The position numbers and the translations under genes were made by a program. The notes below the pieces were generated by a model that made no database searches, had not been told where the DNA came from, and saw only the letters and a program-made list of their open reading frames with translations. From contig JAGTXK010000103.1 of assembly GCA_019096195.1 (NCBI GenBank), positions 186,001 through 250,000 of the forward strand: a stretch of DNA of 64,000 nucleotides, read 5' to 3'. Within the stretch, counting starts at the first letter, position 1, and every line of letters starts with the position of its first letter. Origin of the DNA: Boletus sp. NGJ. Its lineage: Eukaryota; Basidiomycota; Agaricomycetes; Boletales; Boletaceae. Below, piece after piece: positions 44,180 through 57,698 of this stretch.

Positions 44180-44640
44180 GATTAGGTCTCTCAGCTAGAT
44201 TGGGTGTAATTGTGGTAGGTTAGATAGCAGATTAAGATATCAAGACGCGATAACAAGACTGGCCGCTCTCACGATAGTTAAAGTCAGCTTTGTTACAAGC
44301 CCACAGGATGTACAATAGTAATTCTACAAATATTCCTGAGAGATTGTGTGGTACCACTCCTTATCCGAGAAGTTATTGAGATAAAACTCGTTGTATTTCT
44401 CTAAAGAAACATTCGCAGTAGCCTGACAATTGTGTCTAATACCGTAAATTGGTATCAGTTCAACAGCATGCATCACAACCATGATAGGAATGACCATTGG
44501 GCCCAAGACTGACTTTGCGTCACAGCTTGTACATCTTCGTGACATCGTCAGGACCACTGAATACCTCAAAGAGTTTGACATAGAGTAAAGGTACCCTAAA
44601 TATTTCAGGGAGAGGATTCTTCTTGATATTGTGGAAAGCA
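44180..44640. other. No recognisable gene
   Basis: AT-rich sequence between the HET gene 5 upstream region and the Plavaka transposase. Nothing supportable was found; it may contain the transposon's end. Confidence 0.4.
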
Positions 44641-47271
44641 AAAACAACATGGACTTGCCCTACAAGAGGAAGAGCTGAGGAAGAATTCAATTGACCAATG
44701 GAGACACCATCAAAAAGGTAAACTTACATTCATTATTGGGGTTATGGAGTAGAACTGTGTTGCATTTGCCCAATGGAAACTCCCGAGATGGTGGCAAAGC
44801 CTGTAGCAGTTGACTTGGCATAACCTTGGTTCCATCAAACCTTGACAATAGCTGTAGCTGAAATGCATTCCAAACATTGAGCATGTTGGCAGGAAAGGAT
44901 GAGAAACTGAGGCATGAAATGAAATGACCAAGTGCTGATTCCAAGAGGGGTAGCTGATATGTCAAGGAGACCCATCTCAATGGTTTATTTCTGTGGTTTG
45001 GGTTGATGGTGATGTGTGCCACAACATATGCATCATCTGAGATGATGCCCTTCAGGAAATGGTTGCAGATAGGCCAATCTTGCAAGGAGAAAGTTGAATG
45101 ATCTGCAGGGGAAGCATGTAGGATCCATGCAAGCGTTGAGTCAATGTTGGTCATTTCATTGAATTCATCATTGGCAATATTCTTGAGTGAGGCGCCACAT
45201 TCAGTAAGTAGGCTAAAGAGGTGGAATTGGTGCATTCATTCTTCCTGATCCAAAAGGCAGACAATCTGCTGGGCAAATGAATTTCGCTGGTGACTTGTGT
45301 GTTTGAAGGGATTTTTGCAGTGTGTGATGAGAAGGCACTCGGAAACATCTGCTGTGAATTGAATGGGAGCCCCCACATTACGAGCTGTGGGGGCAAAGTT
45401 ATAAAACAGTTTGAGCTTTGGAATCTTGAAATGGTTGATAGGGCCTAATGTACCATGACGTAACCCAGTGTCGACAGCTGATTGCTCGAACTGATGAAAC
45501 TCTGCTAGTGACCTGACCATGGAATTGATAGACGAATCAGTAAATGCAGGCACCTGAGCCTTGTAGATAAAATTGATTATGGCTCAAATAGTGTGGATGA
45601 AATCTGGTGGGACTGTGCCTGCAATGGATGCAACAATCGTTTGCTGGAGGTCCTGGTGCTCCCAACCAGTCATTTGTTTGATATGTGAAACTCCATTAGA
45701 AAAGTGTTATGTACCAACCCGCTTATGTTGACTTTGATAACGGGAATTTAACTTGTCTGAACCCAGCCCTTCTTTACACCACTTTAGGATGTGATCAAAG
45801 AAGAACTTATGTAGGGTGTGCAAGATTTCGGGGGTGAGGAATATCACGGGGTCAGAAAAGCGCCAGTCCCTCCAAAATGGGAGATGCATGCCACTGAGGC
45901 CAAGTTCTTTTGCAGCCTCCAGGAACTCGCGAACCTTCCATGGGTTGATGCACAGAGAAAGGTGATGTATTTGTTGGAGAGTATGCAGGCCAGAGTGGGG
46001 CAAGCAGGGGATAGTGGCGGAGAATTGGGTTTTGGTGGCAAGTGATACAGGCGATGCATTCTGTGCAACACATGCAATCATGAGCTGTTCTGGCAGATTG
46101 GCTACATATCCGATGAGGGGTGTAAGCAATAGTGCTTGAATCCGGCAGGATCAGCCATGTATTCACCATGAGCAGCGACCAATTTCAGGGAGCCACATAC
46201 AATGTCCATGCAACAGTGCCAGAGCCTGGCTTGGAGGACTGCTGTGTAGTCACTGTGCACAACAAATTGGGCTATGGGCATGTATGCAATACAAGACCAC
46301 GTGTGGGCTGTCACTTTCATTCATAGATCTGAGTGAATATTTCCTATTGTTAAGAACAGAGGATGCATTTCAAGGTTTCTGGTTTGTTGCGTAACAGGAG
46401 TCTTGTCAGAAGCAAGTATGATTGGGATGATCATGGCACCAATGGGAAGGCGGTTCTGATGATGCGATGAGCACTGAGATAAATTGAAGGACAGGTATGG
46501 GATTGGCTTACCTGTATCCTGAATGCCTTTTCTGAGGACATCCACTCGCTATGTTCATGCTTGTTGTCTGTGGTGTATACTTCATGGGGGTCTAGACACA
46601 TGTGCTGATGGAATATTGGATTATCAAAAATCATCTGTGTGACATCAAGCACATCTCGCCAAAGTAGATAGACCGGATGGACTGTAATGTATTCATCCAT
46701 CTCTATTTTCGTGCAGTGCCACTGTGGACCTTGAGGCAAGGAGTCCATCCATGAAAAGAGCTTGTTCACAGACTTGAAAAATGGTTTAACCCACTTCTGA
46801 AACTGAATTTATTAGGACAATTGATTGTTAATAACAATGTGAGGGCTTCAAAAATGTGCTCACCCATTCCAGCTTTAAGAATCAGGTAATCTACCCTCAA
46901 TTCAGGTTCTCGCACAAGAATTTCCCTAGCTCCCATTCACCTCTGTCTAAAAAGGGATAATAGCTGTTCTTCTGATGTGCTTGTCCAATGTCTTCATCAT
47001 GTCGGGTGGATTCTGTGGCTAGACACTCAAGAGTGTTCTGTGCTTTACCATAGATGTATGCTGAGTTTGAGTGATATCGGCCTTGGTGAGATGTGGATTG
47101 CCGAGTGGATAAAGCTGGAGGAGCAGGAAATTGACTTTCATCTGGGGTGTGGTCATTATTGAGGTGCAAACAAACAGAGTTGATTGAAGTCAGGGGCACT
47201 GAGCAGAGTGGGCAGACAAATCTGTGAGAGGTGAGTACTAGCGAAAGTTGAATCCAATCAACAGTACCCAC
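44641..47271 (-). pseudogene. Plavaka-type (CACTA/EnSpm superfamily) transposase, broken
   Basis: Basidiomycete Plavaka family transposase in pieces on the minus strand. From the N-terminus: a C2H2 zinc finger (FVCPLCSVPLTSINSVCLHLNNDH, about 47200), a spacer with DRGEWELGKFL, WMDSLPQGPQWHC and HPVYLLWRDVLDV (46750-46600), IIPIILASDKTPVTQQ and FLTIGNIHSDL (46450-46330), HTWSCIAYMP and DYTAVLQARLWHCCMD (46300-46190), LPEQLMIACVAQNASP (46100), WRDWRFSDPVIFLTPEILHTLHKFFFDHILKWC (45860-45770), and the C-terminal NHFKIPKLKLFYNF, FTADVSECLLITHCKNPF and ...FLKGIISDDAYV (45450-45000). Pieces switch frame several times, some at likely introns, others not. No activity expected. Ends of the element were not identified. 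Confidence 0.78.
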
Positions 47272-47430
47272 TCTTCATTGGATGTCAAGTCACATGTACC
47301 ATCAAGTTCATTTCATTGCTCATTGAGTTGTTCCATTATTGTCATAGGCACTGCTTGCTGGCTTCAAATCTGAAAAACTACCAAGTTTTTCAAACTTCAC
47401 ACAGGTCAACATTTCTATATCATCATTGAT

Positions 47431-50230
47431 ATGTCTTGTGTTGCAACTGTGCAATCCCAACCACCCAGCCCTACTAGCTCCCTAACATATTTCGACAACT
47501 GGAGTGATCTCATGGAATGCAAGCCTTTCACATCCCCAGTGAAAGACTCTATGGCCAACTTTCAGTTTTCCCCATATCCAAAGCGCCATGCTCTTCACCC
47601 CGCCCACAAGCACCCTTATGCGATATTAGTCCAAAGTCAAGGCCCTTGTAGCAACCTTGCAGGCCACAGGCTGAGCCCATCTGAGGTAAGATTCCATATA
47701 CTTATTTTTTACATTATTAATATCCTTTTCTTAGGCTATGGAGATTTTCTTATGTGGCATTGAGGCACTGCCCAATGACATTCTTTTGATCTGCCATGCT
47801 TAAGAAGTATGCATCAGCAGAAAGGAGTCGCCATCAACTGCTCCTCGCTACTTGGGATCTTGAAGGAATGAAATGCAAGGTTTACATGCTGGAGCAAATG
47901 CAACACCACCTTGAAACCACACATTCTCTCATAGAATCAGAATACCAACTTTGGCTTGACATGTACACGGATTGAGGGCTCCCTGATCTCAGGGAGGATG
48001 AGCTATTTTACGGCAGTCAGACCCCCTCCATGGCTCAGGAAGCTGATTGGGATGCTACTGAGCTCTTGGTTATGATAGAGCATGCCAAAGAACGTGGTTT
48101 GAATGTCAATTCCACCGTTGATAAGTATGAGGCTGAATCTGATGAAGAAGCAGTGGCCCTCAATAAAGGTCTGGAACCCAGGAAGGGTGCGGTCAATGAT
48201 AAATGAGGGTTGCTGCATGGTCTTGGCGAGGGACTTCACAAATTGACTGATCTTGACTCATGTACGTGATCGTTTCTGCTGTGAACTTCACTGACTCAAT
48301 TGTAATAGAGCTTGTACATACTTGGGCTCCTTGTGCCATTGTTGTTTTGACATGTACATATATCCATATGTAATATTCCCCCTTGTATGTATCTCCATTT
48401 TGGTCCTTTTGTGTGATTGTAATCCAGATGACAGATATAGGTAATACCCTCCAACCATCCCTTCTTTCTCTAGTATTGTGTCTCTACTATGGCTGACTGC
48501 TGCAAATGTCATGCACCTTTAGTGAATCCCCATGTAAGCTCAGTGGATTCCCCTCACGACTCGCCTCATACCTATCCACAGAACATTTCAAGGCCCTGCA
48601 GCGACCTCAATCCATGCTTAAGGCCGGACACTAGCCAAGTTGATTGCACCATTGAGCAAGCAGTCAATTCAAACACTCTCGAAGACCCATTGTCTCAGCA
48701 CATCCTCCAAGATGAAATTGTCATGGATGATCCTCCTGTGTCTTCCAGTCAACACTATCAGATATTCATGCCACCAAACCCCCCTGAATTTTCATGCTCT
48801 CAATCCTCAGGCTTGGCTTCATACAGTGATCCATACTTTCCACTGAATACGTAGTCAATGAAAACCCCCATGGGCCAACCATCCTATTTCAGTCCTCTGG
48901 AATCTTCAAGCTCTCAGCTCTCACTGGCAGGCTCAGCATCATATGGCAATCAGCACTTCCCACTGAATGCACAGTCAATGGAAAACCCCCAACCATCCTA
49001 TTTCAATGCCCTGCATGCATCAGGATCAGACTCACAACAGTCGTATTCTGATCCCTTGCATGTATCGCCATCCACATATACTATGGGCTATGCTGGATGA
49101 TCTGCTACACATCAAATTGTACCTTCCCACTTCGAGCACCCCCACCCCTCCAGTACAAATATCATGCAGCAGCTGAGTGGCTGAGTGCCATTGGCTGTGA
49201 CAAATAGCCATGCTCGTGCTTCACCGTATGTGTTGCCAGGCATGTGCTTCATACCAGCTTATGCACCATTACGGCCAAATGAAGAAGTCCGTGGTGGTGT
49301 TATCACTGCTGGTGTATTCCGGGTAGGTAACATTCATGGCAGATGATTCGCCTGAACTACATTTTAGCTCACATTCATCTTTTCTATAGGCCGGTGTGGA
49401 AACATCCATTACCAATGCTACTCCTTCCATTCACCGCTTACCACGCCCACCTAAACCCCCTCAGCCCACTGGGTCGATTACTGTGGCCACCACCATTCCA
49501 ACATCCATTCCAACTATTAGTACTGGTGTAACATCAGAACAGACACACAAGATTCTCGTGCAGGCAAGGGACATCATGCGATACAGGACTCTATCTCTCA
49601 ATGCAATGCCATTGAGAGAAACATGTCAAACAGTGTTCCAGATGGCCACCTCGGAAATTCTAGGTATATTGATGTCAGATTCACCACAGAGTACTTGCTC
49701 ACAATTTTTTTAGAGTATTTGCCACAGCCATTTGCACCACCAGATGAAAAGGTGCTCACGAGTATTCAATCTATTGTGATCACCACACAAAAAGCCTTCA
49801 AAGAATCTGCACAGGGGTCTTATTCATGAGTCCTATGGCCTCCGACCCCACCTCCAAGATGAACCTGATGCTGAGGTTGTTATAAAGCAATCAAACATAC
49901 CCTGGCTGCTTGAAAACAATAGATGGCTCCACCAACTAGACAAGGTAAGTCTTGTAGCACATTATAATTTTTGTAGTACTCAGAACTTCTACTTACTAGC
50001 ACGGGACGGTCATTGCATTCTATAAACATCCTGCGCTGATCTCCGTTATTTTGAATACAGTCTGGCTCGGTGGCCTTCACAAGTTTCTTGACAATACTGA
50101 CAATGGATTTGCTCACCTAATTTCTCTTGCTGTGATAGCAATCCATTCAGCACTGTCTGAACATATCCACAGAACACACAAAGTAACTGAATTCTCACCA
50201 TCAAATGCCAAGAGTGTTTATAAATGAGTA
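47431..50230 (+). pseudogene. Divergent companion gene of the Plavaka element, broken (DUF6532-like C-terminus)
   Basis: Plus-strand open frames run away from the Plavaka transposase: 47431-47763, 47800-48200, 48489-48854, 48858-49100, 49396-49713 and 49740-50220. The middle part is rich in Ser, Pro and Gln with repeated QPSYFxxL / SLASYSDPYFPLN-like motifs (three imperfect copies at 48780-49060). The last part (RDIMRYRTLSLNAMP, then KHPALISVILNTVWLGG and SLAVIAIHSALSEH) resembles the DUF6532 family common in mushroom genomes. Frames change several times without convincing splice sites, so the gene is probably dead. Whether it belongs to the same transposon is inferred from position only. Confidence 0.45.
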
Positions 50231-50840
50231 GTCTCTTCCCTTTTGCAGAATTCCTTTTCTAGCCACCTTTCTATGTTGAGGGATCTCATCACTCAACGAG
50301 GTAACTCATTGCTACATAGTGAGGATTAATTTTAAACTAGACTGTCTGCTCCATAGTTTATCAATACAGTCTAATATGGCGGTCTTACTAGTATGATATC
50401 TGATCATCTATATATCTAATCAATCTAATCAGAGATGAAAAAAAGATCAGAGTTGGAGATCCCTAAGGTTACCTATGCATCAAGCCTTATATAGTATGTT
50501 CATAACCCAAACCTGAGCTAACCCAGAACAGCGTGCTAATTCAGCACTGAATCAGTGCTTAAGGATGTAGATGTACTCGAATATCATCAAGGTATAATAG
50601 GTTGCCAAAGGTCCAAATTCATCAACCTACAACTATCCGTAGCGGTGCAAGCGCCAGTCCCTGACTCCTGATAGTCTTTGATTTGGGACTTGATTCATAT
50701 CAAGAAGAAACACATTATAATTGGTGGTACAAAACAATCATTTGACTGCAAGGCGATACAAATACGGATTTTGAATGTGAAAGCTGTTATGCCCACTTCA
50801 CAAGAAAGAACAGACATGACAAATCATCACCTTCCATGGA
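50231..50840. other. No recognisable gene
   Basis: AT-rich sequence, short open frames only, no repeat structure recognised. Confidence 0.4.
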
Positions 50841-51209
50841 ATGAAATCGCTAGATAATGGCACATTTCTAGACCTCATACATACACACACCCACTTTTCC
50901 CCTGTTAGCCAAGCAGCATCTCAGATGAGGCTCCTACTTCCCACTGATGCCTGGAGGAAGTTTGGGGTGGGATTTGATTTGCTTTCAACCCCTGCCTGTT
51001 ATCTGTGTGACACCTGTGCCAGACACCTGCCTCCTGAAACCCATATCATACCTCCCCTGGAAATCTGCCTGATGACACCTGCTGCATGCTGTCATGCAGA
51101 CAACTTCACCACATCCGGTGAACCCATTTCCACCCCTGAGCTGGTTGGAGGTGATGGGAATGAGAGCTCCTTGGCTCCTGCTTTTTCTCTTGAAACCAAA
51201 GCCTACTGA
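50841..51209 (+). CDS. Unidentified 122-codon open frame
   Basis: Open frame starting ATGAAATCGCTAGATAATGG. It contains a CxxC-rich part (CYLCDTCARHLPP) and PPLEICLMTPAAC, somewhat like the cysteine-rich N-terminal segments of fungal transposon proteins. No homologue is recognised and there is no intron signal. It lies just left of the Copia element and is probably a transposon remnant. The 300 bases after it hold nothing recognisable. Confidence 0.3.
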   Translation: MKSLDNGTFLDLIHTHTHFSPVSQAASQMRLLLPTDAWRKFGVGFDLLSTPACYLCDTCARHLPPETHIIPPLEICLMTPAACCHADNFTTSGEPISTPELVGGDGNESSLAPAFSLETKAY

Positions 51210-51505
51210 GCGTGTGACCTCTTCTGCGTTCCTCGCTGTCTGTGTCTAGTGGTCATCATCACAAATGTCGGGTGGGATGTTTGAAGTTAGAAAGCCTGCA
51301 AGGGGTGTAGGCATGAACCATAATACTCACCACAAGATACAAGTTGCATGAGACCCCATGATGACAAGGACAACTTGAAATCATTATAGATGACAACACA
51401 TTGTATGCCTTCTCATCGAGTGATCAAGTGCAATGACATGGAGACTTTACAATGAACCTAACACAACAATAATCAATATCCAAACCCATAGCACACGATG
51501 GTCTT

Positions 51506-51796
51506 TGTTGAGCTTAAGTAAGCTGTATACCAAATATGGGATACAAGCTACATCTGTCGAGCATACAGTATGGTGGCAAGGGGCACAACACCAGAATATC
51601 AAGGGCATGTCCCCTCATATTGCAGACGAGTAAATAGCTTAGAAAATCAATAGAGTACACTAGTATAAGTACGAAGGCTACCAGAGGGGACTAATAAGAG
51701 TTCTGTGCCTTTTGTTCCCTCACATCCCACTTGTGCGAACTTCATCCTAATCATGGGAATCATTATATCCTATTCATATCTACCGCTACTACTACA
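51506..51796 (+). repeat. Copia 5' LTR
   Basis: Starts TGTTGAGCTTAAG and ends CTACTACTACA; about 97 percent identical to the 3' LTR by eye. Confidence 0.93.
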
Positions 51797-52107
51797 GGTT
51801 ATGAGCCCTGCGCTCTAGGCCTATCTGAACCCTTCACTTATCCCACCATATGTGGCAAGACATATCATGCCACCACGCCCAATCAGGTCAGTCCCCAACA
51901 ATGCTGTGGGCTATGCAAGGTCCATCATCTACATCACAATCACAGCCACCTGCTACTAATGTGGCACCTGCTGCAAGGGCCACCACTCCCAATTCGGGAA
52001 ATCAATCAAGTATTGGATCAGCTACCTCCACCCCTACACATAATACTATGGTAGCTAGTGGGGGCGATACTGGCAACTTCAACTCATCTTCGTCCTTTCT
52101 GAAGATA

Positions 52108-53706
52108 CAGTGGCTCAAAAAACTGTCCATATGTTTGGTCATTTTTCACTAAACGTGTTATTCCCCAATAACCCCTAACTCTTACCCTAACATATAGGTG
52201 TATGCAATAAAGCACTGACCCTTGGCTTTCTATCCATCAAGGTTTTAAGACATATGAATAAGGATTGATGAACTGGCAGCCATTTCAAAACAATGGCTTA
52301 TTTGGACAGTTTTTTGACTCTAAGTTTTGATTACATATATTGGATCCTAGCATGCTGTAATATGATTACATACATTTGGTAAGGCTTCTATTATGTCACC
52401 ATTATGTAACTGAGTGTTAGACAACATATATAAACCCCATCATTCCATGTTTATTTTCCATGTTTATTTTCCCACCATCACCATGAAACCCATTTCCATC
52501 TCTTAAAGAAACAATATCATCTCTCTCTCCTCTCATGGGCTTTCCTCCAGGAAAATCTCTGCCAAAACCGGCCTAGGGAAGTCTACAGTATGCCAAGTGC
52601 TTCAGGAACTCCAGCCAGAGAAGACTAGGCTTCTTGGTGGCTGTCCTTCCAAGCTTATCTCTACCAACAAAAGAGCTATTGTCCAGCAAATTATTACTGG
52701 CAAGGCCAGGAATGCTGTTCATGCTGCCCAATACATCAATACCATTATTGATGCCCCTGTCTGTCCTCAGACTGTTAGAAATACTCTCAAGGAAGCCTTG
52801 GGATAAAGAAGAAAAAGCCACTGCTTTCTAATGGTCACAAGAAAAGAAGATCAGCCTTTGCTCTCAAGTACCAGCATTGGACTGTGGAGGACTGGAAGCG
52901 AGTTATATGGTCAGATGAGACCGAGATCAAAAGGATTGGATCAGATGGGCAAGAGTATGTGTGGAAAAGGAAAGAAGAGGGGCTAATTGCTAGAGAGGTC
53001 CAAGGCACAGTCAAGTTTGGAGGAGGTTCACTGATGGTATGGGGCTGCATAGAGTGGGGATTTTGAGTGAGGTGGAGGGGAGAATGGATGCTGAACAGTA
53101 TGTGGCCATATTGGAGCAGGGGTTGCTGCAAAGCATGGAGGAATCTGGAATTCCAGAAGATGACATTATCTTTCAACAAGATGATCCCAAGCATACCTCT
53201 AAAAGAGCCCAAAGATGGTTTGAAGAGCAAGGAATCAAGCTTCTGGACTGGCCTGCACAATCTCCAGACCTTAATCCCATTGAACATACTTGAAATCACC
53301 TCAAGAGATGCCTCTCAGGTTATGAAAATGCTCCTACAGGTGTTTATCAATTGTGGAAAAGAATAGTGGAGCAGTGGGGAAAGATTAAGGAGGAACAGTG
53401 TCAGAAATGGATAGAAAGTATGCCTAGAAAGATTGAAGCAGTTATCAAGGCCAAAGGAGCTCATACCAAGTACTAGATACCTAGATAAATTTAGAGTCAA
53501 AAAACTGTCTGAATGAGTCATTGTTTTGGAATGGCTGCCAGTTCATCAATCCTTACTCATATGTCTTAAAACCTTGATGGATAGAAAGCCAAGGGTCAGT
53601 GCTTTATTTCATACACCTATATGTTAGAGTAAGGGTTAGGGGTTATTGGGGAATAATGCATTTAGTGAAAAATGACCAAATATATGGACAGTTTTTTGAG
53701 CCACTG
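52108..53706 (+). mobile_element. Tc1/mariner element, copy 3 (family A), nested in Copia
   Basis: A 1599 bp sister of copy 1 in opposite orientation, flanked by TA (52106-52107 and 53707-53708). It has the same long TIRs of about 216 bp with inverted internal tip copies. It is inserted in the gag-coding region of the Copia element, so it is younger than that insertion. Confidence 0.95.
52483..53476 (+). pseudogene. Tc1 transposase of copy 3, broken
   Basis: Homologous along its whole length to copy 1 but with several lesions. Codon 8 is TAA where copy 1 has CAA. About ten bases are missing near 52800 (after NTLKEA). A further small deletion near 53055 shifts the frame. A three-base deletion removes one residue of the DND motif (FQQDDPKHTS near 53175). 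A TGA replaces the Trp codon after NPIEHT near 53292. It ends ...KGAHTKY at 53474. A 14 bp tandem duplication precedes the start codon (52446-52475). Cannot encode an active enzyme. Confidence 0.92.
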
Positions 53707-56700
53707 TAGAGAAGCTTTCCAACGACAATTATAAGTTGTGGAAATGCCAGGTAGCAATCATCCTCCAAAAGAAGGACATGTGGGAAGTCGTGACTGGTGA
53801 AGTTCCCACACCCATGGATCCTGCCATGCTCAAAGATTGGAAGCACAAGGACATACACAGTCAGGAAGTCATTACGACTACTATTAAAAATGACCAGATG
53901 GACAATCTTACTGATTGTTCCACTTCTGCTGAGATGTGGAAGGCATTGAGGGATATACACGAACCTCAAGGATACGAATCTGTCAGGCAGAGAGGCACAA
54001 GTACTATACTCAGTTAGCTGACAAAGATATGGATCTGCTGATGCATCTCAACACATTACACGAGTTACACAAGCTGTTAGCCAATGCCAGACATCCGATC
54101 AAGGAGAAAGATTTCAAGTATTTGATGATCTGCTCGCTCCCCAACAGCTGGAGCTCATTCATCAGTTCCTATCTAGGTGCTAGGAGTGGCTCTAGGGATA
54201 ATGAGCGACTCATGTCCATAACGGTCAATAACCTCGTCTCTATGATCCATGAGGAAGACTGCCACCGTCGCCAAGCGAGCCAATCAGATGATGTCATCCA
54301 CACTGCCAAAAATGGCAAGCCACACAAATGTGCCATATGTGGACGTGACAACCATGTCACCGCCAATTGCCACTTCAAGGGGAAACCCAAATGCGGCATA
54401 TGTGACAGGTTCAGTCACAAAGATGCTGAATGCTGGAAGAACCCTGCGAATAAGGGCAAGGGCAAGACGGGTAATGGGTGGGATAGAAAGAAGTCCACCC
54501 AAAAGGGGAAAGAGCGTGCTAAAATTGTCAATAAGAATGATAGCTACGATAGTGATAGCAAACTTGGCAAGAGTTTTAACGCTCATGTAACCATAGATAG
54601 CAATGCAAGTGAGGCCGATGAGGCCGAATTTTCTGCTTATTCGTGGATCGTGGATTCTGGTGCTATGACACACATATGCGCCCAATGAAAAGCATTTGTC
54701 AACTATCAGACATTAACGGCTAAGACAGTTACTGGATTGGGTAACAAGCCAGTTACCGTATATGGTAAAGGCACCATCATTCTCCTCACACGAATCGAAG
54801 AACAACTCGTTCAAACTTGATTAAATAATATGCTACATGTACCCAATGCACAGGAGAACCTACTATCACTTGGATGAATCGATGCCAAGGGCGGACGATC
54901 AGTGTGTGCATGAGGAACATTAGAGATCTATGATGACAAGGAACGACTAATTATAGTCGGCCACCTAAAAAGGAAGCTATACTATCTCGATATAGTAAGT
55001 GACACATGTGATGTCACACATGTGGCAATAAAGATTAAGAATGCATATACCTGGTCTGAATGGCATCATCGTCTCAGACACATAGGTATTAGTGGATTGA
55101 GAAAACTACATGGTAAACATCTAGTTGACAGACTATCTATCAGTGAGAGTCCGCAAGACTTCAATTGTACTGTGTGCATCCAATCCAAGATCACACAACA
55201 GCCAATACCCAAAACCAGAAGCCGGTGGCAATCCTTATTGGGTGAATTAATTCACACAGATGTGTGGGGACCAGCACGGGTTCCATCACTCAAGGGATAT
55301 AGGTACTACATATCGTTTATTGACAATACAACACAATACGTTACGATCTCGTTCATGACAACTAAGGACGAGACTGCTAGCAAGGTAAAACAATATCTAA
55401 ATTATCTTGAATGACATAAGCAGGTACTATCAAAGGTGATACGCGCTGATAACGGATGTGAATACGTCAACCATGATCTAATCACATGGTGTCTCGATAA
55501 GGGAATTGAGATACAAACGACTGCACCTTACATGCCAGAGCAAAATGGCGTTGCGGAACAATGGAATAGAACCGTCATAGAGTTAGGACATGCCATGATC
55601 TCAGGTCAAAATATGCCACAGGAGCTCTGGCCCGAAGCAATGAGACATGCAACGTATATTAGGAATCGCACGTTTACCTGATCAGTACCTGATATGATGC
55701 CCTATCAAAAATGGCACGGTAGCTGACCAGATATTTCCCACATTCAGGAATTCAGTTGGAAGGTGTGGATTCTTGATGAATCACTCAACTTATCTAAGTT
55801 GGCACCCCATGCCAAAGAATATAATTTTGTGGGCCATGAGGATGGCCCAAAGGGCATCAAATATTATGATGCGGAACATCACACACCGATGGTCACATGG
55901 AATTATAGATTCCTGATGACAAATCTTCCTGTGCCAGTAACAGACCCACGGTCCGAGGGGGAGGATACCAAGCGCAAATGTGTAGATAACGAGGCATTAC
56001 AGAATGCTAATAAGAAACAGAAATTAGACGACTCTGAAATATCAGAACCATTGTCAGAGAGTCCAGATGATCGCACAGACAAGTCTAGGATTGCTATGGC
56101 AGAAACTATCTACATGGCATTTAGCGAAACGGCACTTGGGAATAAAGACCTGAAGAATCTAGCCGAAGCCAAACAATCACCCAAATGGCCAAAATGGGAA
56201 AAGGCCATCGAGACAGAGTTGGAAACATTACATAAAATGGGTACCTGGGAATTAACCGAGGCACCCGAAAATAGAAAACTCATATCCAACAAATGGGTAT
56301 TTGTCAGAAAATATGACAAATATGATAATCTACAGAAATATAAGGCACGACTCATTGCCAGAGGATATAGCCAAATCCCAGGCATGGATTATAATGAGAT
56401 GTTCTCACCAGTTGTGCGTCTAGAAACTATAAGATCTATTCTAGCACTAGCAGCAACAGAGGACTGGGAAATACAACAAATGGACGTCAAAGGAGCATAT
56501 CTAAACGGACATCTAAAAGAGGAAATATATATGAGTCAGCCCGATGGTTACCATGATGGCATGTCGTGACTATGCCAACTAATAAAAACCATATATGGAC
56601 TAAAGCAGTCCAGTCAAGAATGGAACAAAGAGTTCAATACAAAAATGAAAACCATATAATTCAGACGATTGTACTCTGATCCATGCATCTACATAAGATG

Positions 56701-57698
56701 AGAGGGAGACATGGTCGAAATCATCACAGTAAGGGTCAACGACCTACTACTATTTATGAATGATAAGAATTGTATGAATAATCTCAAAAGGGAACTAAAC
56801 GAACTATTTGAGATCACTGATTTAGGCAAGCTGAATAAACTCGTCGGACTCAAAATCACATGAGATTGAGTGAAGGGGACAATCTGCATAAAACAGACAA
56901 AGTACATTGAAGAACTACTCGAGAAGTACAATATGCAGGACATTAACCCAGTATTTACACTGCTCGATCCAAATGTGAAGTTGCAACTGTGAGCGGAAAC
57001 AAATGATGCACCTACCCAAAATGGGAATTACGTATCACTAACCAGATCTTTGATGTATGCCGCAATCGGTACTCATTCCAATATAGCATATGCAGTAAAT
57101 AAGCTGTGCTCGTTCAATAGCAATCCGGATATGGAACATTGGACTGCAGCAAAGAGAGTACTACAGTACCTACAAGGAACCAAAGATCTGAGTCTTACAT
57201 ATGCACGAAACACAGAAATCAATGGGTTTCACAGTTACACAGATGCAAGCTTTGCTAGTAACTCTGACCATAGTTCCACAAACAGTAACATCTTCATCCT
57301 AAGCAGAGGTGCCATTATGTAGCATTCCAAAAAGGGAAATGCACCAATCTTATTGACTGCCGAAGCCAAATTCACATCAATGGCTAATGCAGGACGAGAG
57401 GTGATATAGCTACACAATCTATATACAGAACTTGGATTCATACCGTGTGAACCTACTTTATTATATGGAGACAATAAATCCACACTCGTGATAGGCACTA
57501 ATGCCCAATTTCACAAGTGATCTAAACATCTTGATCTCAAAAATCTACACCTCCAAGATAAAATCTGAGAAGGGTGGATAAAATTAGACTATTGTCCCAT
57601 AGACATAATGATAGCAGATATATTAACAAAGGCTCTACCGAGAGCCAGACATTGTCAACTCGTTCTCAGACTCAGCCTACATTAGGCTTGAGGGGGAG

